A stretch of 14,749 bases of DNA from Alphaproteobacteria bacterium. GTDB taxonomy: Bacteria > Pseudomonadota > Alphaproteobacteria > Micavibrionales > Micavibrionaceae. The position numbers and the translations under genes are program-made. The number at the start of each line of letters is the position of its first letter. Positions within the stretch are counted from its first letter, which is position 1. The notes under the pieces are model-generated. The model made no database searches. It worked only from the letters and a program-made list of their open reading frames with translations, and had not been told where the DNA came from. Location: assembly GCA_023140905.1 (NCBI GenBank), contig JAGLKS010000011.1:1-14749 (forward strand). Direction: 5' to 3'. Positions 1 to 7,723 of the stretch are shown piece by piece.

Positions 1-1460
1 AAGACACAGGCTGGCATCCGGCCAAAGGGGAAACCCGCATCAATGCGATGATTGAAAACCGTCCTGATTGGTGCATTAGCCGTCAGCGTACTTGGGGCGT
101 TCCGATCGCGCTATTCTTGCACAAGGAAACCGGTGAGGTGTTGCTGGATGAAGATGTGTTTAACCGCATTGGCGATGTGTTCGAAAAAGAGGGTGCAGAT
201 GCATGGTGGAAAGAGGGCGCAGCGCAGCGTTTTCTAGGCGATAAATATAACGTCGATGATTACACCCAAGTCTTTGATATTGTTGATGTCTGGTTTGAAT
301 CCGGCTCTACTCATGCCTTCGTTGTTGGTGATACTGAAACATGGCCATGTTATGAAGGAGTGGGCGATCAGGTTGACCTTTATCTTGAAGGCTCAGACCA
401 GCACCGTGGCTGGTTCCATTCCTCCCTTCTCGAAAGTGTCGGAACCAAAGGCATAGCGCCGTATAAGAACGTACTGACCCATGGATTTGTCCTTGATGAG
501 AAGGGCTATAAAATGTCTAAATCTGTAGGTAATGTGGTCGATCCTCTCAAGATGATGGAACAATATGGTGCAGATATTATCAGGCTTTGGGTGATGTTAT
601 CCGATTATGCTGAAGATATTCGCATTGGTAATGATGCCCTGAAAAATACCAGCGATCTATACCGCCGCCTAAGAAATACGCTACGTTTCTTATTAGGATC
701 ACTGGATGGTTTCACAAACGAAGAACGTATAGATTTGAGCGAGGGTGAACTTAGCAAATTACCAGAGCTAGAGCGTTATATGCTTCACCGTTTGGCTGAG
801 ATGGATGCGGCTGTGCGCTCTTGTATCGAGAATTACGAGTTTGGCAAACTGGCTAAAATGCTCCATGATTTTTGTAACACAGAGCTATCGGCCTTTTATT
901 TCGATATCCGCAAAGATCGCCTTTATTGTGATGATCCGGCCAGCTTTGAGCGTCGGGCATGTCGTACAATCATGGCGGAAATCTTTAAGTTTTTGAGTGC
1001 ATGGCTTGCTCCTATGCTTGTTTTTACTACCGAAGAAGCGTGGAGCCATCGCCCTGAAGGTGTTTTTGAGGATGCTGAAAGTGTGCATTTGCGTGAATTT
1101 CCGGAAGTGCCGGAAGAGTGGGCGGATGATTCCTTGGATAACAAATGGGAGGGTATCATGTCCGTGCGCAAGTCTGTTCTGGAAGCTATTGAACCATTGC
1201 GTGCAAGCAAAGAGATGGGTTCTTCACTGGCAGCCCATCCGGTTATTAAGACCTCTAACGAGGTTGTGCTAGGCATGGCTGAGGAAATGGCAGATGTCTG
1301 TATTACCTCAGATGTAAACGTGGAAAAGTCAGAAAGCGAAAGCGTAGAGATCACCAAAGCCTCCGGCACAAAATGCGAGCGGTGCTGGAAAGTGCTTCCA
1401 GAAGTCACCGGAGAAACCGGCTATCTGTGTAAACGCTGTGCAAGTGTGGTGAAAGGTTAG
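1..1460 (+). CDS. ileS: Isoleucyl-tRNA synthetase, C-terminal part (5' truncated by window)
   Basis: Class I aminoacyl-tRNA synthetase that charges tRNA-Ile with isoleucine in the cytoplasm. The reading frame is open from base 3 (DTGWHPAKGE...) to the TAG at 1458-1460, so the N-terminal half with the HIGH motif lies outside the window. Seen here: the WCISRQRTWGVPI segment typical of IleS, the GSDQHRGWFHSSLL block, and the KMSKS ATP-binding loop at 510-524. The anticodon-binding helical domain follows, and the C-terminal zinc-binding domain has CERC (from 1374) and CKRC (to 1439), four cysteines in all. A C-terminal zinc domain is normal for bacterial-type IleS. No lspA follows, although ileS-lspA is a common proteobacterial pairing; the next gene is a metal exporter about 195 bp away. 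The family call is secure. Confidence 0.97.
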   Translation, partial: DTGWHPAKGETRINAMIENRPDWCISRQRTWGVPIALFLHKETGEVLLDEDVFNRIGDVFEKEGADAWWKEGAAQRFLGDKYNVDDYTQVFDIVDVWFESGSTHAFVVGDTETWPCYEGVGDQVDLYLEGSDQHRGWFHSSLLESVGTKGIAPYKNVLTHGFVLDEKGYKMSKSVGNVVDPLKMMEQYGADIIRLWVMLSDYAEDIRIGNDALKNTSDLYRRLRNTLRFLLGSLDGFTNEERIDLSEGELSKLPELERYMLHRLAEMDAAVRSCIENYEFGKLAKMLHDFCNTELSAFYFDIRKDRLYCDDPASFERRACRTIMAEIFKFLSAWLAPMLVFTTEEAWSHRPEGVFEDAESVHLREFPEVPEEWADDSLDNKWEGIMSVRKSVLEAIEPLRASKEMGSSLAAHPVIKTSNEVVLGMAEEMADVCITSDVNVEKSESESVEITKASGTKCERCWKVLPEVTGETGYLCKRCASVVKG

Positions 1461-1502
1461 TCAAATAGCAACTTGTGTTTACTTTTGCAGTGCGTTACTC
1501 GT

Positions 1503-1520
1503 CACTTACGTACCTAAGTG
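1503..1520. repeat. 18-bp near-palindrome beside tandem repeats
   Basis: The sequence CACTTA-c-GTAC-c-TAAGTG is symmetric apart from one mismatched pair (1509/1514). It lies directly upstream of the two 51-bp tandem units, and its ACGTAC core recurs at the junction of those units (near 1568-1574), so palindrome and repeats look related. It may belong to a dispersed intergenic repeat family. No protein-binding role can be assigned from one copy. Confidence 0.55.
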
Positions 1521-1621
1521 TACGCTGTGTTCCTCGTGCCTGCTGCAAAAATAAATCCAAGTCACTATACGTACACTGCGTTCCTTGTGTTTGCTGCAAA
1601 AATAAAGTCAAATCACTATAT
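1520..1621. repeat. Two tandem 51-bp repeat units in the ileS-CDF gap
   Basis: Unit 1 (1520-1570) and unit 2 (1571-1621) share the same layout: gtac-ctg-gttcct-gtg-tgctgcaaaaataaa-caaatcactata, with scattered substitutions. A more degenerate relative (tgcgttactcgtcacttacgtac) lies just upstream at about 1490-1513. The units are intergenic. They happen to be open in one frame and would encode a cysteine-rich 17-residue repeat, but no start with a ribosome binding site supports translation. Confidence 0.7.
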
Positions 1622-1655
1622 AAATTCATCTTAAATCAGGGTGGAGAGGCACGTT

Positions 1656-2591
1656 ATGAACGCATCTAAAATCCGTAACCATATTCCACAAACCAGAAAA
1701 GCCAGTGTTATAGCGGGCTATAGTGCTATTGTTATTAGTGTAACTCTGATTGTTATCAAAGCATTTGCTTATCACATGAGCGGCTCACTAGGGATTCTAT
1801 CGTCTTTGACCGATTCTGTCCTCGATTCGATTATTTCTGTAATCACTTTGGCCAGTGTATATTATGCAAGTCGGCCAGCCGATCTGGATCATCGCTGGGG
1901 GCACGGGAAAATGGAGGCAGTCTCTGCTTTATTTCAAGCTGTCATGATTGCCGGAGGCGGTGTCTTTCTTATTGTTGAGGCGTTAGGGAGATTATCACAT
2001 CCGCAAGAAATGCAGAATTTTGGTGTGGGGATGTTGGTTATGGTAATCTCTATTACATTATCTGCTTTGCTAGTCTGGATACAACGTAAGTCCCTGGCCG
2101 AATCTAATTCCTTGGCCATAGAAGCTGATTCGCTTCACTATAGCAGTGATATCCTGATTAATACTGGAGCACTGGTTGTTATCTTCTTGACTATGCACGG
2201 CGCACCATTCTGGGTTGATGTGCTCTTTACGTTCGCTGTCGCTGTTTTTATGGGCAAAATGGCCTATGATATCGCTGGCAAATCGCTAGATATGTTGTTG
2301 GATAAAGAACTTTCCGAAGAACAACGCGTGCAGATTATCAAGATTATTGAAGATCATAGCCAAGTCGTGGATTGGCATGATTTACGCACCCGCTTAACAG
2401 GAACCAATATAGTGGTGATGATTGATATCGAGGTTGATCCGAATATGAGCTTGAAAGCGGCACACGATATTGCTGTGGATTTGGAAAAGCAGCTTATAAA
2501 ATTACACCCGAATGCGGATATTTTTATCCATATCGATCCGGCAGGAGATAAAACAGATACGCGGCACCGAATCAAAGGGGTGCATATTTAA
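1656..2591 (+). CDS. Cation diffusion facilitator (FieF/YiiP-like Zn/Fe/Cd exporter)
   Basis: Inner-membrane proton-coupled exporter of divalent metals, 311 residues, close to the usual ~300 of FieF. Several hydrophobic segments cover about residues 18-210. The transport site residues are visible: D53 and D57 (DSVLD in TM2) and H161 and D165 (HYSSD in TM5), the DD-HD set linked to Zn/Cd selectivity in YiiP. A PADxDHRWGHGKME loop (74-87) matches the family's second metal site. The cytoplasmic C-terminal domain contains HDLRTR, an AAHDIA histidine and FIHIDP, all counterparts of YiiP dimer-interface ligands. I chose the ATG at 1656 because GGAGAGG at 1643-1649 sits 6 nt upstream; an in-frame GTG at 1641 overlaps that site. 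The exact metal is not decidable from sequence. Confidence 0.93.
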   Translation: MNASKIRNHIPQTRKASVIAGYSAIVISVTLIVIKAFAYHMSGSLGILSSLTDSVLDSIISVITLASVYYASRPADLDHRWGHGKMEAVSALFQAVMIAGGGVFLIVEALGRLSHPQEMQNFGVGMLVMVISITLSALLVWIQRKSLAESNSLAIEADSLHYSSDILINTGALVVIFLTMHGAPFWVDVLFTFAVAVFMGKMAYDIAGKSLDMLLDKELSEEQRVQIIKIIEDHSQVVDWHDLRTRLTGTNIVVMIDIEVDPNMSLKAAHDIAVDLEKQLIKLHPNADIFIHIDPAGDKTDTRHRIKGVHI

Positions 2592-2603
2592 GAATTATAC
2601 AGA

Positions 2604-3548
2604 TTATTTTGCTGAAGCAACGATTGCATTCGATGCTATGCTATCCGGCGTTGTATGCAGCCACCATGCATGGCGGTTAATCGAATAAATAGGTTTGTAA
2701 TGTTTAATCGTATCAGCACTGCGCATGATTTTGCTTTGATTATCCAGAACATAAGGTCCTTTCTCAGTGTAAACAATCAAAACAGCGTGAGGCATGTTCT
2801 TTTTCAAATCCTGAACAATGGCCATGCGTATACGGCTTTCAGGAACACCAAGAGCATGTAAGGCCACATATTTTGCAATTGCAAAGTCTTCGCAATCTCC
2901 ACCATGTTTCAGGAATTCAACCGGAGTTGCCCAGTAATCGGATTTATCCCAGTTTTTTTGATCGATAATGTATTTCTTTTTATTCATCATTCGATCGACA
3001 TGTTTAGCCATTTCGAAGATAGATTTAGAGCGATATTCTGATAACTCTATTTTCATAGCTTTAATAGTGCGGCGGGCTCGTTTTTTATGAAGTTCTTTGT
3101 CCAAACGCTCAAACATACCAAGCCATTTTGTGAAGGCTTTAAGATTTGTTGATTGTTTCTCATTGGCGCCAAATAAAGCCGGATAAACGTTTAAATCATC
3201 AAAGTGTGTAGACTTTGTTGATGCTAAAACAAGATTGGCAGATGAATGGCTGTTTGTTTCGGAAGCGCGAGCTGGCCGTGTAAATCCTGAAAAAGAGGAG
3301 AAACATAAAATACTAGCAGTAGTAAAGCGTAAAAGCCGCTGTCTTAAAAGTAAGCCGGATAACTGGTTTTTACTGATAAAACCAAGGGTTATGAAAACTT
3401 CGCCAAGAGGTTTGTGAGTTTCTTGTTGAAGTTTTAGAGATTGGTTTAGCTGACAAGGAGTAATTAATTCTTGCATAACAAGGAGTTCACCGAGTTTGTT
3501 ATGACTCAGAAAATAACGAATCTTTTTTAGAATCCCTGTTTTACTCAT
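2604..3548 (-). CDS. MshEN-like domain fused to periplasmic BTLCP cysteine protease
   Basis: A 314-residue protein with two recognisable parts. Residues 18-41 and 47-70 are two 24-residue motifs of the form xLGxxL...L-x3-L-x2-Q (L19 G20, L34, L38, Q41; L48 G49, L63, L67, Q70) separated by five residues. That is the layout of the MshEN/GspE N-terminal domain, which binds cyclic di-GMP in MshE. The usual leading Arg of each motif is Lys18 and Pro47 here, so ligand binding is uncertain. A basic stretch (R69, R71, R74) and a hydrophobic segment (75-89) follow, then ARA-S at 93-96, which resembles a signal-peptidase site. The C-terminal domain is a bacterial transglutaminase-like cysteine protease (peptidase C93, LapG superfamily) with GGDCEDFAIAKY (C219), H254 and D269 as the likely triad. 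I infer an inner-membrane protein with a cytosolic sensor domain and periplasmic protease. It has no strong ribosome binding site, is convergent to the CDF gene, and is divergent from hldE. No LapD-like or adhesin gene is in view. Confidence 0.85.
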   Translation of the reverse strand: MSKTGILKKIRYFLSHNKLGELLVMQELITPCQLNQSLKLQQETHKPLGEVFITLGFISKNQLSGLLLRQRLLRFTTASILCFSSFSGFTRPARASETNSHSSANLVLASTKSTHFDDLNVYPALFGANEKQSTNLKAFTKWLGMFERLDKELHKKRARRTIKAMKIELSEYRSKSIFEMAKHVDRMMNKKKYIIDQKNWDKSDYWATPVEFLKHGGDCEDFAIAKYVALHALGVPESRIRMAIVQDLKKNMPHAVLIVYTEKGPYVLDNQSKIMRSADTIKHYKPIYSINRHAWWLHTTPDSIASNAIVASAK

Positions 3549-3723
3549 AAGCGTTACTCAAATTTGTATTCTATTTACTCGATTTCACCATAGTTTCACT
3601 ATTATTAAACACTAGAAATATTGACGAATTACTAATAAAACGCCATAAAGAGTAAAATTCTCTGATTATGTACGTTTTTTTAATAACGATATTTTTTGGT
3701 AATAAACAAAGTTCTTAAGATAT
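3549..3723. other. AT-rich divergent intergenic region
   Basis: This 175-bp gap separates the start of the minus-strand protease gene from hldE. It is very AT-rich. It holds one good promoter-like pair for hldE (listed separately). On the minus strand a TAGAAT hexamer lies about 20 nt upstream of the protease start, but no convincing -35 accompanies it. Confidence 0.5.
3621..3649 (+). promoter_or_regulatory. Putative sigma-70 promoter of hldE
   Basis: TTGACG (3621-3626) and CATAAA (3644-3649) are separated by 17 nt, giving 5/6 and 4/6 matches to the housekeeping consensus. Transcription would begin near 3656 and leave a leader of about 68 nt before hldE. Inferred from sequence only. Confidence 0.45.
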
Positions 3724-5292
3724 ATGAAAAACAAACCGATGGAAGACACTGATATTATTGAAAGAATGAACGGTATGCCCATTCTTGTTATTGGTGATAT
3801 TATGCTGGATCGCTTTGTTTACGGGAAAGTGAAAAGAATCTCTCCTGAAGGGCCGGTTCCTGTTTTATCTGTAGAAAGAGAAAATATGATGTTGGGCGGA
3901 GCGGGTAATACGCTGTCCAATCTTATGCATCTGGGATGTAAAGGGCGCATTCTTTCCATTATCGGTGAAGATGAAAAAGGGCGTATATTGAAAGATGTTG
4001 CCCAAGAGAGCGGAATTGATATATCCGGCCTTATTATAAGCAAAGATTACCCGACGATTGTAAAAACCAGATATCTTGCCGGTCATCAACAAATGCTACG
4101 GGCAGATTATGAACGCAGCCTGTCTATATCGAAAGGATGTATACAATCAATATTAGATAAAGCAGCGGAGGCTATGGATGGAGTTAAGGCTGTCATTTTG
4201 TCTGATTATGGCAAAGGGCTGCTAACGTCGGAATTAATTAAAGAACTAATAGCTATGGCGCATGCTAGAGAAATTCCGGTACTTGTAGATCCCAAAGGGA
4301 CAGATTTTAGTAAATATGCCAGTGCGGATATTATAAAGCCCAATAAAAAAGAATTATCTGAATCTACGGGAGGTATGCCGGTTGATACAGATGAGCAAGT
4401 CGAGCAAGCCGCTATACAATTGATTAAGACATGTGACATTGGTGTTGTGGTTGCAACACGCTCTCAAGACGGAATGAGCGTTATTCGAAAAAAACCACAA
4501 ACTATACAAAATGGGAATGACACGGAAAAATCACTGGATTTTGAAACAATCCATATAAGAAGCGCGGAAGACATTGAAGTTTTTGACGTTTCAGGTGCAG
4601 GAGATACAGTCATTGCGACAATTGCAGCCGCTATTGGTGTAGGTTCCGATGTTGTAAGAGCGTCTTTATTAGCTAATGTTGCGGGTAGTATTGTTGTCTC
4701 AAAAGTAGGAACAGCATCTATTCGCGCTAAAGAGTTGCTTAACGCTCTTTCATACTATGATTTGCAAAGAGAGATGGTTCAAAACATCGAAACAGAAAGT
4801 CCGTTTTTAGCACCTGTCATGAAAGAATATGAAGCGCGTGAAGAAATTCAACGATGGAAAGCGCGGGGATTGAAAGTAGGGTTTACGAACGGATGCTTTG
4901 ACATTATTCATTATGGACATGTCACGTATCTAAATGATGCGCGCCAGCAATGTGACCGCTTAATAGTTGGGCTAAACAATGATGCGTCTGTCCGTTTGCT
5001 CAAAGGAGAAAACCGGCCTGTTCATGATGAAGAATCACGCGCCCGTGTAATATCATCGCTGGGAGCTGTTGATATGGTGGTCCTTTTTGGTGCTGAGGAG
5101 AGAGGTCAGGATAACACACCACGCGCATTAATCTCTCAGATCCAGCCTGATATCTTCTTTAAGGGAGGGGATTATACAATTGACCAGCTTCCCGAAGCTT
5201 CGATAGTAACAAATTATGGCGGAAAGGTTGAAATTTTGCCTGTTTGTGAAGGGCATAGCACAACCCAATCTATTAAGAAAGTTCGCTCCTGA
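3724..5292 (+). CDS. hldE: Bifunctional heptose 7-phosphate kinase / heptose 1-phosphate adenylyltransferase
   Basis: Cytoplasmic enzyme supplying ADP-heptose for the LPS inner core. It phosphorylates D-glycero-beta-D-manno-heptose 7-phosphate at C1 and later adenylylates the 1-phosphate. Residues ~15-340 are a PfkB/ribokinase-type kinase: VIGDIMLDRFVYG near the start, GGAGNTLSNLMHLG for substrate binding, and DVSGAGDT with the catalytic base at D294. Residues ~380-522 are a cytidylyltransferase-like domain with TNGCFDIIHYGH (HxGH at H396-H399) and the late FFKGGDYTIDQLPE block. At 522 residues it is longer than E. coli HldE (477); extra sequence sits before the GAGD motif (about 255-285) and in the adenylyltransferase (GAEERGQDNTP). 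No strong ribosome binding site precedes the ATG at 3724, and an alternative in-frame ATG is at 3739. It appears monocistronic. It implies a heptose-containing LPS. Confidence 0.96.
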   Translation: MKNKPMEDTDIIERMNGMPILVIGDIMLDRFVYGKVKRISPEGPVPVLSVERENMMLGGAGNTLSNLMHLGCKGRILSIIGEDEKGRILKDVAQESGIDISGLIISKDYPTIVKTRYLAGHQQMLRADYERSLSISKGCIQSILDKAAEAMDGVKAVILSDYGKGLLTSELIKELIAMAHAREIPVLVDPKGTDFSKYASADIIKPNKKELSESTGGMPVDTDEQVEQAAIQLIKTCDIGVVVATRSQDGMSVIRKKPQTIQNGNDTEKSLDFETIHIRSAEDIEVFDVSGAGDTVIATIAAAIGVGSDVVRASLLANVAGSIVVSKVGTASIRAKELLNALSYYDLQREMVQNIETESPFLAPVMKEYEAREEIQRWKARGLKVGFTNGCFDIIHYGHVTYLNDARQQCDRLIVGLNNDASVRLLKGENRPVHDEESRARVISSLGAVDMVVLFGAEERGQDNTPRALISQIQPDIFFKGGDYTIDQLPEASIVTNYGGKVEILPVCEGHSTTQSIKKVRS

Positions 5293-5646
5293 AGCTGATT
5301 AAAGTTCAATCGCTATACTTTCTTAACCATCTAATCTTTTTGTGTGTAACGGTGCAGGAAATAACGCTGTACCTTAATTAAAAGAGTTGTTAGAATTGTG
5401 CGCTGTAGGTGTTGTTTTAACTAGGTAAAATATGAGTGTGAATGTATGCGTATGTAAAGCATATAATTATGGGAATGTGTATTTGTCCTCTATTAACTCG
5501 TATAAATTTCCTGAACAGTTTGAACCGTGAGTAAACCAACGCTTTGAATGTAATTTATTACGGCTTTTTAGGTCCGCTAAAGTTTTATATAAACAATTTT
5601 AAGATCGGGCAATTTAAAAAGCCTGACAATTTCGAGGTCTAGTGTT
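5293..5646. other. 354-bp gap without a convincing gene
   Basis: No recognisable protein or RNA gene. Visible items: a weak hairpin GGTGCAG/CTGTACC (5351-5357 / 5367-5373, one G-T pair) without a T-tract, and a 32-codon open frame from ATG 5432 to TGA 5530 with only a weak AGGT upstream. A TATAAA at 5588-5593 could be a -10 element for the downstream lipoprotein genes, but no good -35 goes with it. Confidence 0.5.
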
Positions 5647-6309
5647 ATGCGTTTTTCTTATTCTGTTCTATGTTGTTGTGCTGCTTTAACTTTAAGCTCA
5701 TGTATGGGGTATCCTGACCCGATGGCGAGTGGTTACGTATCTTATAATCAAGCTTATAAATCTGCGCCTGGTCCTAAAGCCAATAATATTGGATATGAAT
5801 ATTCATATCAGAATAACAAAGATGTACTGGAAGATATTCACCATGCTGCACGTGATCTGGTTGAGAAACTGGATGCAAAACTTGCTATGGGGGTTGATGA
5901 GATCTACTTAAAAGTGCCGGAAAGCAACGCGTTTTACAATAGTTTCGATTATGTGCTTCGTGAAGAATTTATCAAACATGGCTATAAACTTTCTAATGTT
6001 CCGGTTAATGCTGTGATTATTGATTTTGTGGCATCGCTGGAATGTACTGTGGATGAGCAAAAATCAGGAGATTATCAAAAGTTTTATCTTGGATTGGCTA
6101 TCAATGTTGTTGATGGTATTCCTCAAGATTATGTAGGTGATTATTATGAGGTTCCGTCTTATGGATTTGACAGGCTATATATAAATAATGAAGGTATGAA
6201 GGTTTCTTTATGTTTGGAAAATGAACAAATCATTGATCTGGCAGCTGCAATAGAAAAACAGGAAATGAAGGCACGAGTATTAAAAACGACAAGTACGCAA
6301 GATAAGTAA
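5647..6309 (+). CDS. Putative outer-membrane lipoprotein, unknown function
   Basis: A 220-residue protein with a type II signal peptide: short basic start, hydrophobic core, and lipobox LSSC with the lipidated cysteine at position 19. The mature part opens with a Tyr/Ser/Asn-rich low-complexity stretch (20-60). A mixed alpha/beta domain follows, with a helix around DIHHAARDLVEKLDAKL, a strand EIYLKVP, and FDYVLREEFIKHGYKLS. This pattern recalls the N-terminal LpoB/CsgG/FlgO-like fold, but I do not recognise a specific family. It is followed after 26 nt by a second lipoprotein gene, so the two are probably co-transcribed and may act together at the outer membrane. GAGG at 5634-5637 lies about 10 nt before the ATG. 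Confidence 0.8.
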   Translation: MRFSYSVLCCCAALTLSSCMGYPDPMASGYVSYNQAYKSAPGPKANNIGYEYSYQNNKDVLEDIHHAARDLVEKLDAKLAMGVDEIYLKVPESNAFYNSFDYVLREEFIKHGYKLSNVPVNAVIIDFVASLECTVDEQKSGDYQKFYLGLAINVVDGIPQDYVGDYYEVPSYGFDRLYINNEGMKVSLCLENEQIIDLAAAIEKQEMKARVLKTTSTQDK

Positions 6310-6335
6310 GAAATAATTTGAGGAAAAGCGACGTT

Positions 6336-6920
6336 ATGTGCAAAAACGGCAGACTTAAAACTTGTGTAATTTTAGCTTTATTTTTGCCGTTATTGGGAGC
6401 ATGTCCAAGTGGTCCGTACTCATATAAGCTTAGTGCCGGATTACTTTATGCTGCATCAAGTGGTATGTTTTTAGATTCGCAAGTTAATCTAAAAGAAAAG
6501 AATTATGCTGCGGCGGATTTTCTTCAATCTAAATTCGGCAAGACAGTATCTCTTAATCATGTTATCAAAGCACAGCCTCTTGAAGAGCTGGAGCATACGG
6601 GAATTACTTCTCCATTAGGCCGTAATATTTCAGAAGGGGTGGGATTGCGTTTAAGTGAACTCGGTTATTCGGTTTTGCTGCAAGATGTGGCGCCTTATGA
6701 TAGTCAGGGTCTTTATCCTGAGCCTAAATACGAAACAACTCCGCATTTTGTACTTAAAGGATTTTACACGGTTAATAATGATGACGTAGATATTATTTTA
6801 CATATCGTTGATACGCAGAATAATAACGTGGTTACGCGCTTTGATTATAAAATGAGCCTCTCACGTGAAATCAAAAAACTTGTCCAAACATCGCCGAGCG
6901 TATTCCGTTTGCAAGAATAA
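6336..6920 (+). CDS. FlgO-like lipoprotein
   Basis: A 194-residue predicted lipoprotein with a type II signal peptide ending in lipobox LGAC (Cys23 from the ATG at 6336). The central stretch YAAADFLQSKF...LEELEHTGITSPLGRNISEGVGLRLSELGYSV resembles the FlgO domain of outer-membrane lipoproteins, which in Vibrio supports flagellar stability, although FlgO-domain proteins also occur outside flagellar loci. No flagellar gene is in this window, so a flagellar role is not claimed. An in-frame TTG at 6318 would extend the N-terminus by six residues, but the likely ribosome binding site (GAGGA, 6320-6324) overlaps it, so 6336 is preferred. It ends 21 bp from a convergent gene. Confidence 0.7.
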   Translation: MCKNGRLKTCVILALFLPLLGACPSGPYSYKLSAGLLYAASSGMFLDSQVNLKEKNYAAADFLQSKFGKTVSLNHVIKAQPLEELEHTGITSPLGRNISEGVGLRLSELGYSVLLQDVAPYDSQGLYPEPKYETTPHFVLKGFYTVNNDDVDIILHIVDTQNNNVVTRFDYKMSLSREIKKLVQTSPSVFRLQE

Positions 6921-6941
6921 AGATTATACAGATTCTTTTGT

Positions 6942-7673
6942 TTAGCGGCTCATTAGCACATAGAAAAAATGATAGCTATTATCATTTGTGCATTTGACAC
7001 AGCCTTGTTTAGCAGGCGTAGTGGAAAAACTTGTTTCATTAGTTGTGTCCGGTGAGCTGTCAAATTGTGTGCTGTCACTAAAACGTTTTGAATTTGCTGC
7101 ATTGATGCAAGTGCCGGAGTCTTCCGGTTGACCGTCATAGCCAAGAGATTCATTAATAATTGCACAAAATTCTTCCGTAACATTAGGTAAGACAGCAACC
7201 AGTTCGGCTTCATCCGATCCAACATCCGGCAATGTTGTCTGACCGAAAAACTCCCAGTTATCGCCATTGTTTATGTCATCTGGAGGTGCGTTATATTTTG
7301 CGTTGCCGCCATCACTAGAGAAAATCTGGTCAGATCTATCAGTGTCTGAAGCTAAATCCCCGTAATCTGCGGGGGCAAGGGGGTGTGCAAAACGTATGTC
7401 ATTTTCGCTAACACCATTTTGCATGACATAGTGAACGCCACGTTCTAGCTCAGCTGCATGTTGACGAAGTTGGGTTGCGCGTAAAATCAGAGTTTCTTTA
7501 TCAACATTGGAACGGCTGCTGGAAGAACCTTGAATAGCCGCTGTCAATGCTGCAATAAGCGCGATGGTAATAAGAATGATGATAAGGATATTCCCCTGTT
7601 CATTGCGGAGTTCATTGCGAATTGAGCGAGGCTTGATAAAAGAGCAGTATAGCAAAAGACAGGAGCGTAGCAT
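6942..7673 (-). CDS. Pilin-like membrane-anchored protein, no Glu5
   Basis: A 243-residue protein of unknown function. From the ATG at 7673 it has a 27-residue basic leader ending in RNEQG, then N-ILIIILITIALIAALTAAI, a long N-terminal hydrophobic helix. The G-N junction followed by a ~20-residue apolar helix looks like a type IV prepilin cleavage and anchor region. The conserved Glu at mature position 5 is Ile, which argues against a major pilin. The C-terminal part is polar, Asp/Asn/Ser-rich and has four cysteines (EEFC, GTC, GCVKC), so periplasmic disulfides are possible. A TTG at 7688 is an alternative start. It follows the carboxypeptidase gene on the same strand after 50 nt and may share its transcript. 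Confidence 0.7.
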   Translation of the reverse strand: MLRSCLLLYCSFIKPRSIRNELRNEQGNILIIILITIALIAALTAAIQGSSSSRSNVDKETLILRATQLRQHAAELERGVHYVMQNGVSENDIRFAHPLAPADYGDLASDTDRSDQIFSSDGGNAKYNAPPDDINNGDNWEFFGQTTLPDVGSDEAELVAVLPNVTEEFCAIINESLGYDGQPEDSGTCINAANSKRFSDSTQFDSSPDTTNETSFSTTPAKQGCVKCTNDNSYHFFYVLMSR

Positions 7674-7723
7674 AATAACAAATCTCAAAAATTAAAGAAT
7701 ATGGATACCCTGATAAAGGCAGA

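Noticed and set aside
923..1408. 161-codon antisense frame inside ileS
   Set aside because: It lies opposite a well-conserved gene, with Ser/Arg-rich composition typical of reverse-frame shadows.
1641..1655. GTG start for the CDF gene
   Set aside because: The GTG overlaps the GGAGAGG ribosome binding site that serves the ATG at 1656.
1475..1669. 64-codon open frame with a repeated Cys-rich 17-residue motif
   Set aside because: The repeat comes from the 51-bp tandem DNA units. There is no convincing ribosome binding site, and the frame overlaps the true start of the CDF gene.
5432..5530. 32-codon small protein
   Set aside because: Only a weak AGGT precedes it and no family resemblance is visible, so it is mentioned in the gap entry but not called as a gene.
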